A stretch of DNA of 64,000 nt, from the NCBI GenBank assembly GCA_028752905.1, contig JAQNBH010000004.1:8746559-8810558 (forward strand), written 5' to 3'. The notes beneath the pieces were generated by a model. It was not told the origin of the DNA. It searched no databases and saw nothing but the letters and a program-made list of their open reading frames with translations. The position numbers were made by a program, and so were the translations under genes. This DNA is from Cladorhizidae sp. MBARI D1340-BT2 (lineage: Eukaryota > Porifera > Demospongiae > Poecilosclerida > Cladorhizidae). Of the stretch, positions 11,452-22,504 are shown in pieces; positions within the stretch are counted from its first letter, which is position 1; every line of letters begins with the position of its first letter.

Positions 11452-11645
11452 CCAATTGCTATGGACACACATCAAGCCAATTAACACTGAAATGGAAGAC
11501 TGACGATAGTCTTTCATTCCAATATTCACCTTCGTTAGTAAGTGAGCACAATTTGAATGCATTGCCATGGTTTATGGGCACATATCGAGCCAATTAAAAC
11601 TGAAATGGTAAACTGAGTCGTTCATTCCAATATTCACGTTGGTTA
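11452..11645. repeat. tandem duplication, period about 113 bp
   Basis: AGCCAATTAACACTGAAATGG near 11475 recurs as AGCCAATTAAAACTGAAATGG near 11588, with matching flanks (CATTCCAATATTCAC in both). Confidence 0.7.
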
Positions 11646-11649
11646 TATA

Positions 11650-12489
11650 GTTGTAATTGGGTCAACTCAAATTCTTGCACTATCCATTCCAGATTACCAT
11701 TCTTGTGAGCAATTTATGAAGAGTTCCCTTCTACTTGAAGTGGCTTGTGAATGTCACAAACATTAATTTAGTCGTACAGGAACATCAAATTAAGGTGCTT
11801 CACACTATGCCCAGTGCACTAGCAAAGAAAACATTAAAATATATAGATATATTGGGAACAAAGCAATGTGTCACATCACATCGCGAAGACAATTTCTATT
11901 CAATAATCAGTTGCGGCATCACTTGTTGCAGGTTGCTGAGCTCTATTCAAATGTGATGTGCTTCATGCAAGTCGCAGATCACAGAACGGATGATGCGATT
12001 GAAGTTATTAGAGGCTACCCCGCTGCATATACTTTAGGAGGTGACAAGCATGCTTGAGAAGCTTGTGGTGCTCAATTCCCGCTGTCTCCCCACACGAACG
12101 AAAGTGCTCACATTCTACTCTTCCTCCTCCTCTTCATTACAGCTAAAAGCAAAAGCAGGTCGAGCTTCTCATCACCGGAGTAGCAACCATCATCTTCACT
12201 GTCCACTTCTTGATAGTGTGCATGGTTTGCAATACCTGGGTTAAAGTTCACGCGAATCAGCACACATGTCTTGTGAGCAACTCAAAGCGGCGGGACATCT
12301 CCACGGTATATTGTGAATGCACCAATAGGCTTCTAATTCTAACCAAACCCAGTATTACTCTGATAAGTGAATGTTGACAAGTAGGCACCTAGTTTTGTTG
12401 AAAGTCTGTGCCATTATATATATAGGAGTAGAAAGCTTCTGAGAAAAACAACTGATCACTTCCCAAGATCAAACGAAAACAGTTGACTT
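11650..12489. other. no supported gene
   Basis: Several short open frames exist but none shows a known domain, splice structure or repeat. It lies between a tandem duplication and the TTAA-flanked element. Confidence 0.3.
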
Positions 12490-12932
12490 TTAACCCTTTG
12501 ATGTGGCGACGGATCTATCGCGAGTACCCCCTAAATGTGGAAAAACCACTATAGTGGCGCATGCTCTGTAATTATTGCAAACTAAGCAATTTTTGTAATA
12601 ATTGTCAACCATTTTGTTGAGTAGCTCAAGTCGACTTTAGTGGACTTTGCTTCGCTACTTGTTGACCTTGCTATTCCAAGTTATAGGCTAGAACACAAAC
12701 AAATGTTTGGAACTGATTCTAAGAAGAAAAGCTCATATACAGTTATACGTTAATTTCGTTATACGTAGAACGTGTGTGCATCTGGTGTTAAACTGTATAA
12801 AACTTGGTCATTGATTTATTCTTATGGTAAGGATTAAATAGTGTGGAGGAGGAAAATTACAACAAAAATATAATGTTCGTCCACATCCAGTAGACAAGCC
12901 ACTATAGTGGCTTTTACACATCAAAGGGTTAA
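12490..12932. mobile_element. non-autonomous piggyBac-like MITE
   Basis: Both ends carry TTAA (12490-12493 and 12929-12932), the piggyBac target duplication. Inside are perfect 12-bp inverted termini, CCCTTTGATGTG at 12494 and its complement ending at 12928. A palindrome CCACTATAGTGG occurs near both ends (about 12546-12557 and 12899-12910), likely a subterminal protein-binding or hairpin site. There is no transposase frame inside the 435 bp. A piggyBac transposase pseudogene lies at 4.1-5.2 kb, though no sequence link between the two can be shown. Confidence 0.8.
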
Positions 12933-13251
12933 GCTCAACTAGATTCAATATTGCATGTCCACAAATGTGTTTATTGTATGAAGTTACTTTACCAACTTTA
13001 GGTTGTTGTGGCTTTCCACTGGTGGCTTCAGATGCTTATGCTTTCAGCTGTAAAGTATATTATGTTTGGGAATCACTAGCAATGCTAATGTGTAATGAAA
13101 ACTGATTATGATCCTTGAAAGTGGTTGCCTAGCAACAAACCACAAACAGTTACAGGGATATGAATATCATCAACATCAGAGAAGAGGTGCTCATGAGGAT
13201 GCTATCAAACAGTTTTGTACACTTAGCTGGGAGATCAGACATAGAGAGATA

Positions 13252-13622
13252 TTAATACTCAGACTGGCTACCTGCAAAACACACAAACGCACACACACAC
13301 AACTTCCAGTTATCCAGCAAAGAATTATGTTTTGCTCCGAGCTGTTCTGCTAAACTCCAGATATAGTCACTGCTAGATGGTTTAGGCTTACCATGGACAG
13401 CCTTATTGATTTCTTCATTCTCTCCCTCCTTCTTTATCTGTGTGCAGAAGCTGGCAATGTCGAGAGAATCATCACTCACACCGATTCTATTTCTCTGCTC
13501 AGTGTCTTGACTTCAGCACGCAAACCTGACTCCCACAAACTAGCAGGGACTTACCTCCTTTTTCATCGCTCAGTTTGCTGTCTGACAGCCTAAAATCATC
13601 ATCAAAGACCGACAACGCTTCC
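13252..13622 (-). CDS. possible 3' end of a host gene with 42-44 bp introns
   Basis: On the minus strand four short exons join in consistent phase: 13622-13555, 13510-13482, 13437-13392 and 13349-13252. The introns are 13554-13511 (GTAAGT...AG, 44 bp), 13481-13438 (GTGTGA...CACAG, 44 bp) and 13391-13350 (GTAAGC...TTTAG, 42 bp). The product is charged and helical in appearance (LSDSKLSDEKG, SREIESIKKEGENEE, EQLGAKHNSLLDNWK), suggesting a coiled coil; no family recognised. The last exon ends at TAA after a GT-rich tract that could hide a further tiny intron. Upstream exons were not found; the acceptor before 13622 is plausible only. Introns this short are common in sponges and some other invertebrates. 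It may be a pseudogene or a gene whose 5' part was lost. Confidence 0.42.
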
Positions 13623-13854
13623 CTAGCAGATATCTAGACACCATCAATTCAGCTACGATGCTGGCCCCATTCTAGAGCTATGATTGGGGCATGCTGATCT
13701 ATTAACCTGGCGCCAAGTTCCAAGATAAAACATAGTTTCTTGATCTTCAAACCGCCATATGGAGGTTACACTGGTTAAAGGGTTCAAAAAGATTTTTTTT
13801 TTGTCTTCTGGTAGCATTTATAAAGAAGGATTATTGTCGCAAGTTATGTGTGTG

Positions 13855-13890
13855 TGGGGGGGGGAGGGGGGGGGGGGGGGGGGGGGGGGT
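13855..13890 (+). repeat. poly-G tract
   Basis: A run of about 33 G interrupted by one A, a potential G-quadruplex. No gene is supported at 13623-14700. Confidence 0.85.
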
Positions 13891-14699
13891 GCTGGTTTAG
13901 TCCAGTAGTGAAGGATTTGAAGTGTTTTGGAGGCTCAAGTCATATATATATCAGGAGCAAATTTGTATTGGTCGGTCCAGGAAGTGGGCATGACAGGAAG
14001 TGGGTGTGGTTATATCCAGATGTAGCAGGAAAATGTGCATGCATTTTTCAAATCTTCAGCAGGAAATGCCTGTGCACACATTCATAATCCAATGATAGTA
14101 CAGATAGTGGATTTTAAACACCGATGTTCATGCTTTAGGCCAGGTATATTATAACTGTTTCTCGGCACCCATTTTTTAAATATGGGTGAGGGAGGGAGGT
14201 CATTATTGTGAATTTCTTTTGAGTCAAAACAATCGCCAAAAAACAACGACTGTCCATCCAACAAAACAGTGCTTTTAAAAAACACCAACATCCAACAAAC
14301 CAGCTTGAAAGAGAAATACTTGCGTCAGTCACAAAAGAAATAATAGTCACATGGCTTCTTCATACCATTGGGAATGAGATGATTGTGGTATAATTATAAT
14401 GGGTGTGTCCACAAATTTAACTAGAAGTGGTGGCTTCCCAAGTGAGACGGGCGGTGATGAGAAACAAGGAATCTAGTTTGCCTGGCCTTATATATATATA
14501 ATGTGATACAAACATACCACATTTTATCCTTGGCTTGTTTCCTACCACTGCAGGTGTTGTGAGCAAAATTTTGGACAGATGACAAGCAAAATTTTGGACA
14601 GATGCCGAGAAAATACAGATTATCATGTTATACGCTATATTATAATTATTAAAGAATCAGTTTACTATGAAAAGTTTCACTATGAAAAGTTAGATCAAT

Positions 14700-17245
14700 A
14701 CTTAGCAAAAATATTAGAGCGATGATCTGAGGAGATGAATTCATTCACCACAAACTTGAGACCAGTGGATCCGTCCATTGCTTGTGTACATGGAGTATCA
14801 TCAGATGGTTTAGACGTTCTTGAGTCATGCTTGACCTGAGATAGTTCTTAACACGTCTTAAGGCACTAAATGATCTTTTCGATGATGCGTTTGTTGCTGG
14901 CATTACCAAAATGAGTTCCATTAGATGCTTCACTTGTGACAGCAGAGACACTTGACCACAAGAAAGAGAAAGTAAGTAACTTTTGATGTCAAATATAGTA
15001 GGATTAGCTATTCCATCCATAACCCGCACTCCTAGTGTTTGAAGCTGAATCTCCAATAGGCCTGGGTCAAAGTCATCCTTGTAGAAATCACAAACAATTT
15101 TAAGATCAGGATCAAAATCTTCTTGCTTACATGCCTTTCTTAAAAGAGATTCAAGAGTTTGGTAAATCGCATAGCCTGGTTGATTGAACCTTTCTTCAAT
15201 ACAATTGACAATCAGGTCTACTGCTTCGTAGTAATGCTTCCTGTACAGTACTTTTGGGTTATCATGAAAATGACCGCTAGAGTTGCCATCATCATATCTC
15301 TTTGTTTGTCTGCGTCGCCTTGGTAGCTGGGGCTCATCGATGTCAAATTCTTCAGCTTTACGTTTGACTTTTCCCCAGAATAGATCAAAGGACTGATCAT
15401 TGCGGATAGATTTGAGGGTTTGAATTGTCATCTTAGCAATCTGCTGACCCTCTGCTGCTGATAATGATTTATGTTGGAGTGTATGACTAAGATTGTCTGC
15501 ATGTTTTAAAATCGTATGACAAAGCAGATTGCCAAATAGATAGTCAAATGTACTCATCTGTGTAGATACACCACGAATCCTAGCTTTAGTTTCCGAGTCT
15601 TTCACCACTTCAACCGCTTCTTCCCAGGTATCTTTCAAAACTTCAAAATTATCTATGATGCTAGCAAGTGCCTCAGCTTTAACTGTCCACCGAGTAGGGC
15701 ACAAGACTCTGATACCTGGAGAACCACTGCTGGAAAAGTTCTCTTTGATCCTTTGAAAGATTCCCCGTCTTTGTGGAGAGTACTTAATTAGCTTTGTAAT
15801 CTCATGTGTGGTCTCTAAGGAATTTTTCATTAACTTAGATTGTTTAATCATGTCACAAGCTGCAAGGTTAAGCGCATGTCCATAGCAATGAGTAAAAATC
15901 GCCCTGGGTTCTAGATCTTTGATTCTTTTCGCCACTCCACTTTTACTCCCACTCATGGCACTTGCCCCCGTCATAGCACTGACCGCGGAGTCTTTCTAAA
16001 CTTAGATTCAGTCTCAGAAAGAGGTCCTGGATAACAGATACCAGAGTAGCAGCATCAATAGAATCAACAGTGTATAATCCAAGGAATTCTTCATGCACAT
16101 CTAAACCTTCAGTTACCCAACGGAGGAACAGTGTGACTTGCTCTCTCTTCGAGATGTCAGTTGTCTCATCTGCCATAATGGTAAGGAATGAGGAGGACTG
16201 AAGCAGGGATGTAATCCCATGCTGGATTTGGAGACTCAACAGTTTTAACATCTCATTTTGTATCCCGGGACTGGTATAAACATTTTCCTTCCTCTTTAGC
16301 CACTTAGCAAGGTTCGAATCTTCTTTCGAACGCATTAAGAGCAGTTGATGCAAATTTCCATCTTGCTCGTCTTTATCTCCTCTTAGAGAAAGTCCTTGTC
16401 GACCTAAGAACTTGACAGATGTCATTATCTGATATAAAGCTTCTCGGTTGTCTTCTTTTAGTTTTGCATATTGCATATTGGCGAGAGAGTTGTCTACCAA
16501 TATCTTGTGTACTTGAAGGTATTGTAATTACAACATCCACAGCTTCACGATGACAAGCACTTTTCTCGTGAGTTTTAAAGCAAATTGTTCCATCCTTCCA
16601 GTATGAGAATCCTCGTTTAACCTGTTATAATAATAAAGCTATCATAATATTATTTGAAAATAAGTTGGATTTAAAGTAAACCAACACTGCTGTAAAAATA
16701 GTACGCGACACGTAATTGGAACACAAAATGTATGCATTTCGTATACAGGACCTGCATGAAAACCAACTTATGTTGATGCAGCATTTCCTGTTTAAAAATA
16801 AAATTATCTAAGCTAACAGTAAACTTAGCAAAATAACTTGGATCGGATTTAGTGCTCGTCTTCATCCTCTTCAAATTAAACCCTAACAAACAGGTATGGC
16901 AAAGAACGACATCTTTGGATTCCACGTAGTGCAAAAAAGGCCACTGAGAATACCATGAAGGCTGAAAGCTACGATATATTGGCTTTTTTACACCAAAACT
17001 ACGCTTAGGGTAGTGGAAATCCAGAGGTTGATGTGGTACGTCAGGAACAACAGAAGTTTCAACACTAGACTGAGAAGTGGCCATAACTCGGAAACCTTAG
17101 ACGGGTGTATCTGCCACGTGCTTTAAGCCACACCCAATGACTTTTGAACATGTAGGGGGAATTTTTTAATTTTTTTATTATTATTTTTTGTCCAGATATT
17201 GGTCGGGCCAAAACCTGACCAACCCGACCGCTTGCTACAGCCCTG
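14700..17245 (-). mobile_element. hAT element 1, one end defined
   Basis: The transposase gene on the minus strand is preceded by a typical hAT terminus: minus-strand reading from 17245 starts CAGGGCTGTAGCAAGCGGTC. The opposite end was not fixed; CAGGAGCAAATTTG at 13952 next to an AT repeat is a weak candidate. Flanking AT-rich sequence blurs any 8-bp target duplication. Confidence 0.65.
14745..17084 (-). pseudogene. hAT-family transposase (TTF-type Zn finger, DUF4371-like), two frameshifts
   Basis: Exon 1 (17084-16818) begins MATSQSS and holds FQPSWYSQWPFLHY and a CHTC pair. A likely intron, 16817-16622 (GTTAGC...ATAACAG), leads to KRGFSYWKDGTICF and CHREAVD, which completes a TTF-type zinc finger. 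Then come FLGRQGLSLRGD (about 16410), MADETTDISKREQ (about 16160), GQCYDG, and CYGHALNLAACD and CPTRWTVK with the catalytic-domain residues. The C-terminal dimerisation motif MPATNASSKRSFSALRRVK lies at 14900-14845. Two lesions break it: a 7-bp duplication (CAATATG repeated, about 16460-16475) and one extra G in a G run near 15966. Otherwise it is essentially complete at roughly 750 residues, so inactivation looks recent, or the lesions may be sequence errors. It moves its own element by cut and paste in the nucleus. Confidence 0.8.
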
Positions 17246-17597
17246 TATATATGTACTATATACATGTAGTTAGTTTAGGATATTAAGAAGCTGCCAAAGG
17301 AGTTTCATCCAGGATATAAACTTTCATTTGCACCATAGGGATCAAACCAATATCAGGTGGCTGAACCTCTTATCTAGTTGCACCACTCACCAGCCGAGAC
17401 TAGGGGAAGAGAGGGAAGGTACAAATGGGACCGCCTCCTGGTCTGGGTCAAAGGTCAACAACTTTGGTTTCTTTTGAATGTAAATTGGAATAGCAAACTC
17501 GATCCCCAATGTTTTGGTAGGCAATGAGCATGCCACTTCAGGAAGTGTGAGAGGCCAGGAATATTGATCGCACACACATATATATATAATATATATA

Positions 17598-17628
<31 letters not shown>

Positions 17629-18234
17629 GTTTGACTCGGCCAACATGGTCCCACTAACAACAGGAAGTCATAACTAGAGAAAGGAATATTAATGAACACA
17701 CTGGTATGCATGTAGCATCCTTTGATGTTAGTATGTCGGCTAATGACAGACACAAGACATGTCATTCCGAGTAAGACCTCATGTGTATTTCTGCAAGCAC
17801 TGAACAGGTTTCACACAATAACCTGAACCAGTACAAGAGAAGGTGGAGCTTCTTTTTCATGGTGCCAAGCAACCTCACGCTCATTTGTAGTGCACACAAG
17901 CAAGTGCTGCGGTCTCCAGTTGTTACAAAACGAACATCACTAGGTACATTACTAACACCAATACATGTGTGCGAGTGGCACAGGATATCAACAAACCTCG
18001 CGTACTTGATGACGGTCTCTTACCGGACCTCCTATAATCGACAACAACAACATCTGTCAACTCAATATTAGTGAGTGGGGTGTGCACTCAAAACACTCAA
18101 CACATTCGAACCAACTATGATACAATTTGGGGGGGGCGGGGCGGGGGGTTCAATCTTGTTCGAAAGTATATTGAATGTGATCTCCAATTTATCATCATCA
18201 CTACTAATTTTAATACATGTACTACCATTATTAG
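17246..18234. other. no supported gene; TA/TG microsatellite and G tract
   Basis: A TATATA/TG repeat occupies about 17576-17632, and a G-rich run lies at 18129-18149. An open frame at 17781-18071 has no recognisable domain. Confidence 0.4.
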
Positions 18235-18235
18235 C

Positions 18236-18287
<52 letters not shown>

Positions 18288-18297
18288 ATGTACTACT
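18235..18297 (+). repeat. (TAC)n microsatellite
   Basis: About 18 nearly perfect TAC triplets. The frames it opens are low-complexity and not genes. Confidence 0.95.
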
Positions 18298-18429
18298 AGA
18301 AATGGATTTTTCGGCAATACAAATTGTAAAAAAACCTTACATTTACAGAGACAACACCTCCAGTTGTGCTACCACAGAGGAAACCACGTGCTCCTCTGAA
18401 TGATGTGTAAATACAATGAACCCTCTGAC

Positions 18430-18515
18430 ATAATAACCTTACAATTACCTTCTCAATAATTAACTTGAAATTATATTCACTCAATGTTTAGACTAGATGC
18501 TCTAGCCTTCATCAT
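18430..18515 (-). repeat. copy of the hammerhead-like dispersed repeat (half element)
   Basis: Minus-strand reading gives GATGAAGGCTAGAGCATCTA, then a GTCTAAAC variant of the CGAAAC box, then sequence ending in AATTATTGAGAAGGT. It matches the left half of the element described at 28865-29050. Sequence 18516-18880 holds no gene. Confidence 0.7.
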
Positions 18516-18884
18516 CCCAGTGCCGAGCCAATGGCCTACACATTTCATGAGCCAGCTTGGTACGAACTACTTGATGAAAACATCAACTAACTCTTTGGTC
18601 AATCAGTGTGGAACCACCCAAGCCTTCTGGCAACAGGACAAGTGGAATGTCTGAAAAGGAAGTGAAACAGAGCACGCAACCTTCCAACTTTATAGGAAGC
18701 ACTCTCACCAAGCTAAGATTGCTTTAGCTCCTGCAATAAGACTCTGGACAAGTGGAGAGCTGATAACTTGTTGGAGAAGGTGAGGCTGGTCCAGTGGTGC
18801 TGTGAACAATCCAGGAGATCCATGGATTTCAGGAGTTCAATTAACCTCAGCTAATCCTAGACCTATACCCCAAAGCCTACATGT

Positions 18885-19768
18885 ACATCCCCAGCCTTAC
18901 ATCCCTAGCCTTACATCCCTGGCCCTACATCCCTAGCCCTACATCCCTCGCCCTACATCCCTAGCCTTACATCCCTGGCCCTACATCCCTGGCCCTACAT
19001 CCCTGGCCCTACATCCCTGGCCCTACATCCCTGGCCCTACATACCTGGCCCTACATCCCTAGCTCTACACCCCTAGCTCTACATCCCTAGCCCTACATCC
19101 CTAGCCCTACATCCCTAGCCCTACTTCCCTAGCCTTACTTCCCTAGCCCTACATCCCTAGCCCTACATCCCTAGCCCTACATCCCTAGCCCTACATCCCT
19201 GGCCCTACATCCCTGGCCTTACATCCCTGGCCCTACATCCCTAGCCCTACAACCCTAGCCCTACATCCCTAGCCCTACATCCCTAGCCCTACATTCCTAG
19301 CCTTACATCCCTAGCCCTACATCCCTAGCCTTACTTCCCTAGCCCTACTTCCCTAGCCCTACATCCGTAGCCCTACATCCCTAGCCCTACATCCCTAGCC
19401 CTACATCCCTAGCCCCACATCCCTAGCCCTACAACCCTAGCCCTACATCCCTGGCCCTACATCCCTATCCCTACATCCCTAGCCCTACATCCCTAGCCCT
19501 ACATCCATAGCCCTACATCCCTAGCCCTACATCCCTAGCCGTACATCCCTAGACCTACATCCCTGCCCTACATCCCTAGCCCTACATCCCTAGCCCTACA
19601 TCCCTAGCCCTACATCCCTAGCCCTACACCCCTAGCCCTTCATCCCTAGCCCTACATCCCTAGCCCTACACCCCCAGCCCTACATCCCTAGCCCTACATC
19701 CCTATCCCTACATCCCCAGCCCTACATCCCTAGCCCTACATCCCTAGCCCTACTTCCCTAGCCCTAGT
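18885..19768 (+). repeat. 15-bp satellite (CTAGCCCTACATCCC)n
   Basis: About 59 imperfect units; the commonest variants swap TAGCCC for TGGCCC. The same unit in opposite orientation forms the array at 33748-34434. Confidence 0.95.
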
Positions 19769-19795
19769 GATTATTAGTTGGACAAGAACCCTACA

Positions 19796-19880
19796 CATCC
19801 ATGGTGACAGGGGTGTCCATGGTGACAGGGGTGTCCATGGTGACAGGGGTGTCCATGGTGACAGGGGTGTCCATGGCAGG
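19796..19880 (+). repeat. 18-bp minisatellite (TCCATGGTGACAGGGGTG)n
   Basis: Four almost perfect copies and a partial fifth. Sequence 19881-20335 has no supported feature. Confidence 0.95.
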
Positions 19881-20335
19881 AACAGGTGTCCTAGAAGTGA
19901 CGATTCCTTCTTCCTGTGCACCTCCATGGAACACCAGATTACAACAGTGATAGATGCACACTGATGAGCAGACAGACTAAATTATAATGTTGCCAATACA
20001 TTTTAAGTGTGATGGGTCCGGGTGGATACCTCCCTACCACCTTCCAGGAGAAGGTACATGTAATCTGACGGCCCCCAACATGCCTGTAGCGACTTGGCTT
20101 TCCCCCCCGCAAACTTTGAACTCATGATGTAACTGTAGCATGCACACGCACGTGACACTTCGATACCTTACCTGTCTTTATTGAGTTGCATTATTGTTTG
20201 CTAAGATTCAAAAGAATAGGAGTCTTTCGAATGGTCGCTTACCGACTCCTATATGCCTACAACACCAACAGCCATTGCATGCTCCATAAACTTCCTGCTG
20301 GGGGAGCCGGTTGATTCGATATTATCCCCCAGACA

Positions 20336-20612
20336 GCAACACTGACGGCAACACTAACGACAACACTGACAACAACACTGACAACAACACTGACAACAAC
20401 TTGACAGCAACACTGACAACAACTTGACAGCAACACTGACAACAATACTGACAACAACACTAGCAACAAGACTGACAACAACACCGACAACAACACTGAC
20501 AACAACACCGACGACAACACTAGCAACAACAACACTAGCAACAACAACAGCACTAGCAACAACAACAGCACTAGCAACAACAACACTAACAACAACAACA
20601 ACACAACAACAG
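20336..20612 (+). repeat. CAA-rich minisatellite (12-bp unit)
   Basis: Units of CTGACAACAACA pass into CTAGCAACAACA variants and finally CAA triplets. The long frames across it (Thr-rich on plus, Val/Leu-rich on minus) are repeat artefacts. The following 20613-21084 contains a non-repetitive open frame with no recognised domain. Confidence 0.9.
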
Positions 20613-21084
20613 GTAGACTCAATGGCACTCCTCTGCCCTCACAACGGCTAAGAAGTATTTTAGTTCTCTCCATCTGGCAGGCCAGACATGTAAGACTAGT
20701 TGGCTCCAGTTACAGGAAATTGTGGCTCCCCAAGTTCGCGAACCAAACAGCTGCTGATCTGTACAGCCCAAGACCGGTACTACTGTACTTACAAGTTCTG
20801 GGACCAACGTCATCTTGATGGCACCCACTCAGAGCCAACCTCAGTCCCACTACGACATGCAACTCATAAGCTAGACCCTGTTACAGTAGCTACAAAAAAA
20901 GGAGTCTTTTATTTCTACAAAGTGCAGGACAAACATTCTGAGCTCTTTTATCTTTCGAATGCCATAGCAATGCGTTACAGTACAATAAAAAATGGCATAC
21001 ATGTAGCAATGAATTTTGCATCCGAAATCAAGATCTTGATGGGCCCATTTCAGGCAACTGATGATGCTGAACCAAGCAAGATGT

Positions 21085-21812
21085 GCATACTCCACCCCCA
21101 GGCAAGATGTGCATACTCTACCAGGCAAGTTGTACATACTCTACCAGGTAAGATGTGCATACTCTACCAGGCAAGGTGTGCATACTCTACCAGGTAAGAT
21201 GTGCATACTCTACCAGGCAAGATGTCAATACTCTACCAGGCAAGCTGTACATACTCTACCAGGCAAGCTGTACATACTCTACCAGGCAAGCTGAACATAC
21301 TCTACCAGGCAAGCTGTGCATACTCTACCAGGCAAGTTGTACCAGTCAAGCTGTACATGGCAAGCTGTACATACTCTACCAGGCAAGCTGTACATACTCT
21401 ACCAGGCAAGCTGTACATACTCTACCAGGCAAGCTGTACATACTCTACCAGGCAAGCTGTACCAGTCAAGCTGTACACATACTCTACCAGGCAAGCTGCA
21501 CCAGTCAAGCTGTACATACTCTACCAGGCAAGCTGTACATGCTCTACCAGGCAAGCTCTACCAGTCAAGCTGTACATACTCTACCAGGCAAGCTGTACCA
21601 GGCAAGCTGTACATGCTCTACCAGGCAAGCTCTATCAGTCAAGCTGTACATACTCTACCAGGCAAGTTGTACCAGGCAAGCTTTACATACTCTACCAGGC
21701 AAGCTCTACCAGTCAAGCTGTACATACTCAAGCAAGCTGTACATACTCTACCAGGCAAGCTGTACTCTACTAGGCAAGCTATACATACTCTACCAGGCAA
21801 GCTGTACATACA
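21085..21812 (+). repeat. 23-bp minisatellite (CATACTCTACCAGGCAAGCTGTA)n variant array
   Basis: About 32 units of CTCTACCAGGCAAGCTGTAC type, intermixed with a shortened CCAGTCAAGCTGTA form. Because 23 is not a multiple of three, all plus frames stay open for long stretches (up to about 290 codons) without coding meaning. Confidence 0.93.
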
Positions 21813-22504
21813 TGTACATGTACTATCCACCACACATTACATCAGAGACAGAACGAGTTTGGCTATATATAGATACAAGCTATGGAGACATAGCAGCAGT
21901 TTTGATTAGACTACTAGCCTTAATTAGCTACTGTATATCATTACAAGAGTCTGTTGCCACTGGCAAAAGTGGCAGCCATACTCGAGCTTTGCATCATCAC
22001 AGAACACCCCCACATGTCAACATCAGCAGCAAGCTGTTATTATTATGATCATCACCATAATTAGTAGTTCCCTATGCTGTTATGGCATTGCCCATATAGT
22101 GTTGGCCTATACTGTATATGTAAATATCCACACACGTTGTTTATACAATAACATTGCCATTTCTATTTTCTACTTCCATACGGGCTCCTTCGATAGCTGG
22201 AGAGCACCTGGAGAGTTCTTGCACGTGCTCCTCAGAGGCTTCACAATAGCTATGATGTCATCTTGCTCTCTCAGTCCAGCCAACCAGATCTTTCAAATTA
22301 ATTTTCTCTAACTAGAGTAGTATCTGGAGCATTTTAAGTCGAGTAGCAATTTGGAGTTTGGAAGATCACCACAAAATGTGTGAGGAATATTACACCAACG
22401 TATGTGACTGGGTGACCACACCTACCCAAGCCCCCTCCTTAATATCTCGTACCACAACAATCCCTGATGACCACACCCACCTGCCCCCCCGTCAATTGTG
22501 ATAC
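21813..22504. other. no supported gene
   Basis: Ordinary-looking non-repetitive sequence between two arrays; no domain, tRNA or transposon end found. Confidence 0.3.

Noticed and set aside
13952..13970. CAGGAGCAAATTTG as the second terminus of hAT element 1
   Set aside because: Only loose similarity to the other end, and the flanking AT repeat makes any target duplication uninformative; mentioned but not used as a boundary.
17781..18071. 96-codon frame as a host exon
   Set aside because: No domain, no splice signals, and the start lies in ordinary intergenic-looking sequence.
20257..20673. Leu/Val-rich 138-codon minus frame that looks like membrane helices
   Set aside because: Inverse reading of the CAA-rich minisatellite.
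21155..22048. Long open frames (up to 297 codons) across 21.1-22.0 kb
   Set aside because: They run through a 23-bp minisatellite; peptides are simple repeats and all three frames are open equally.
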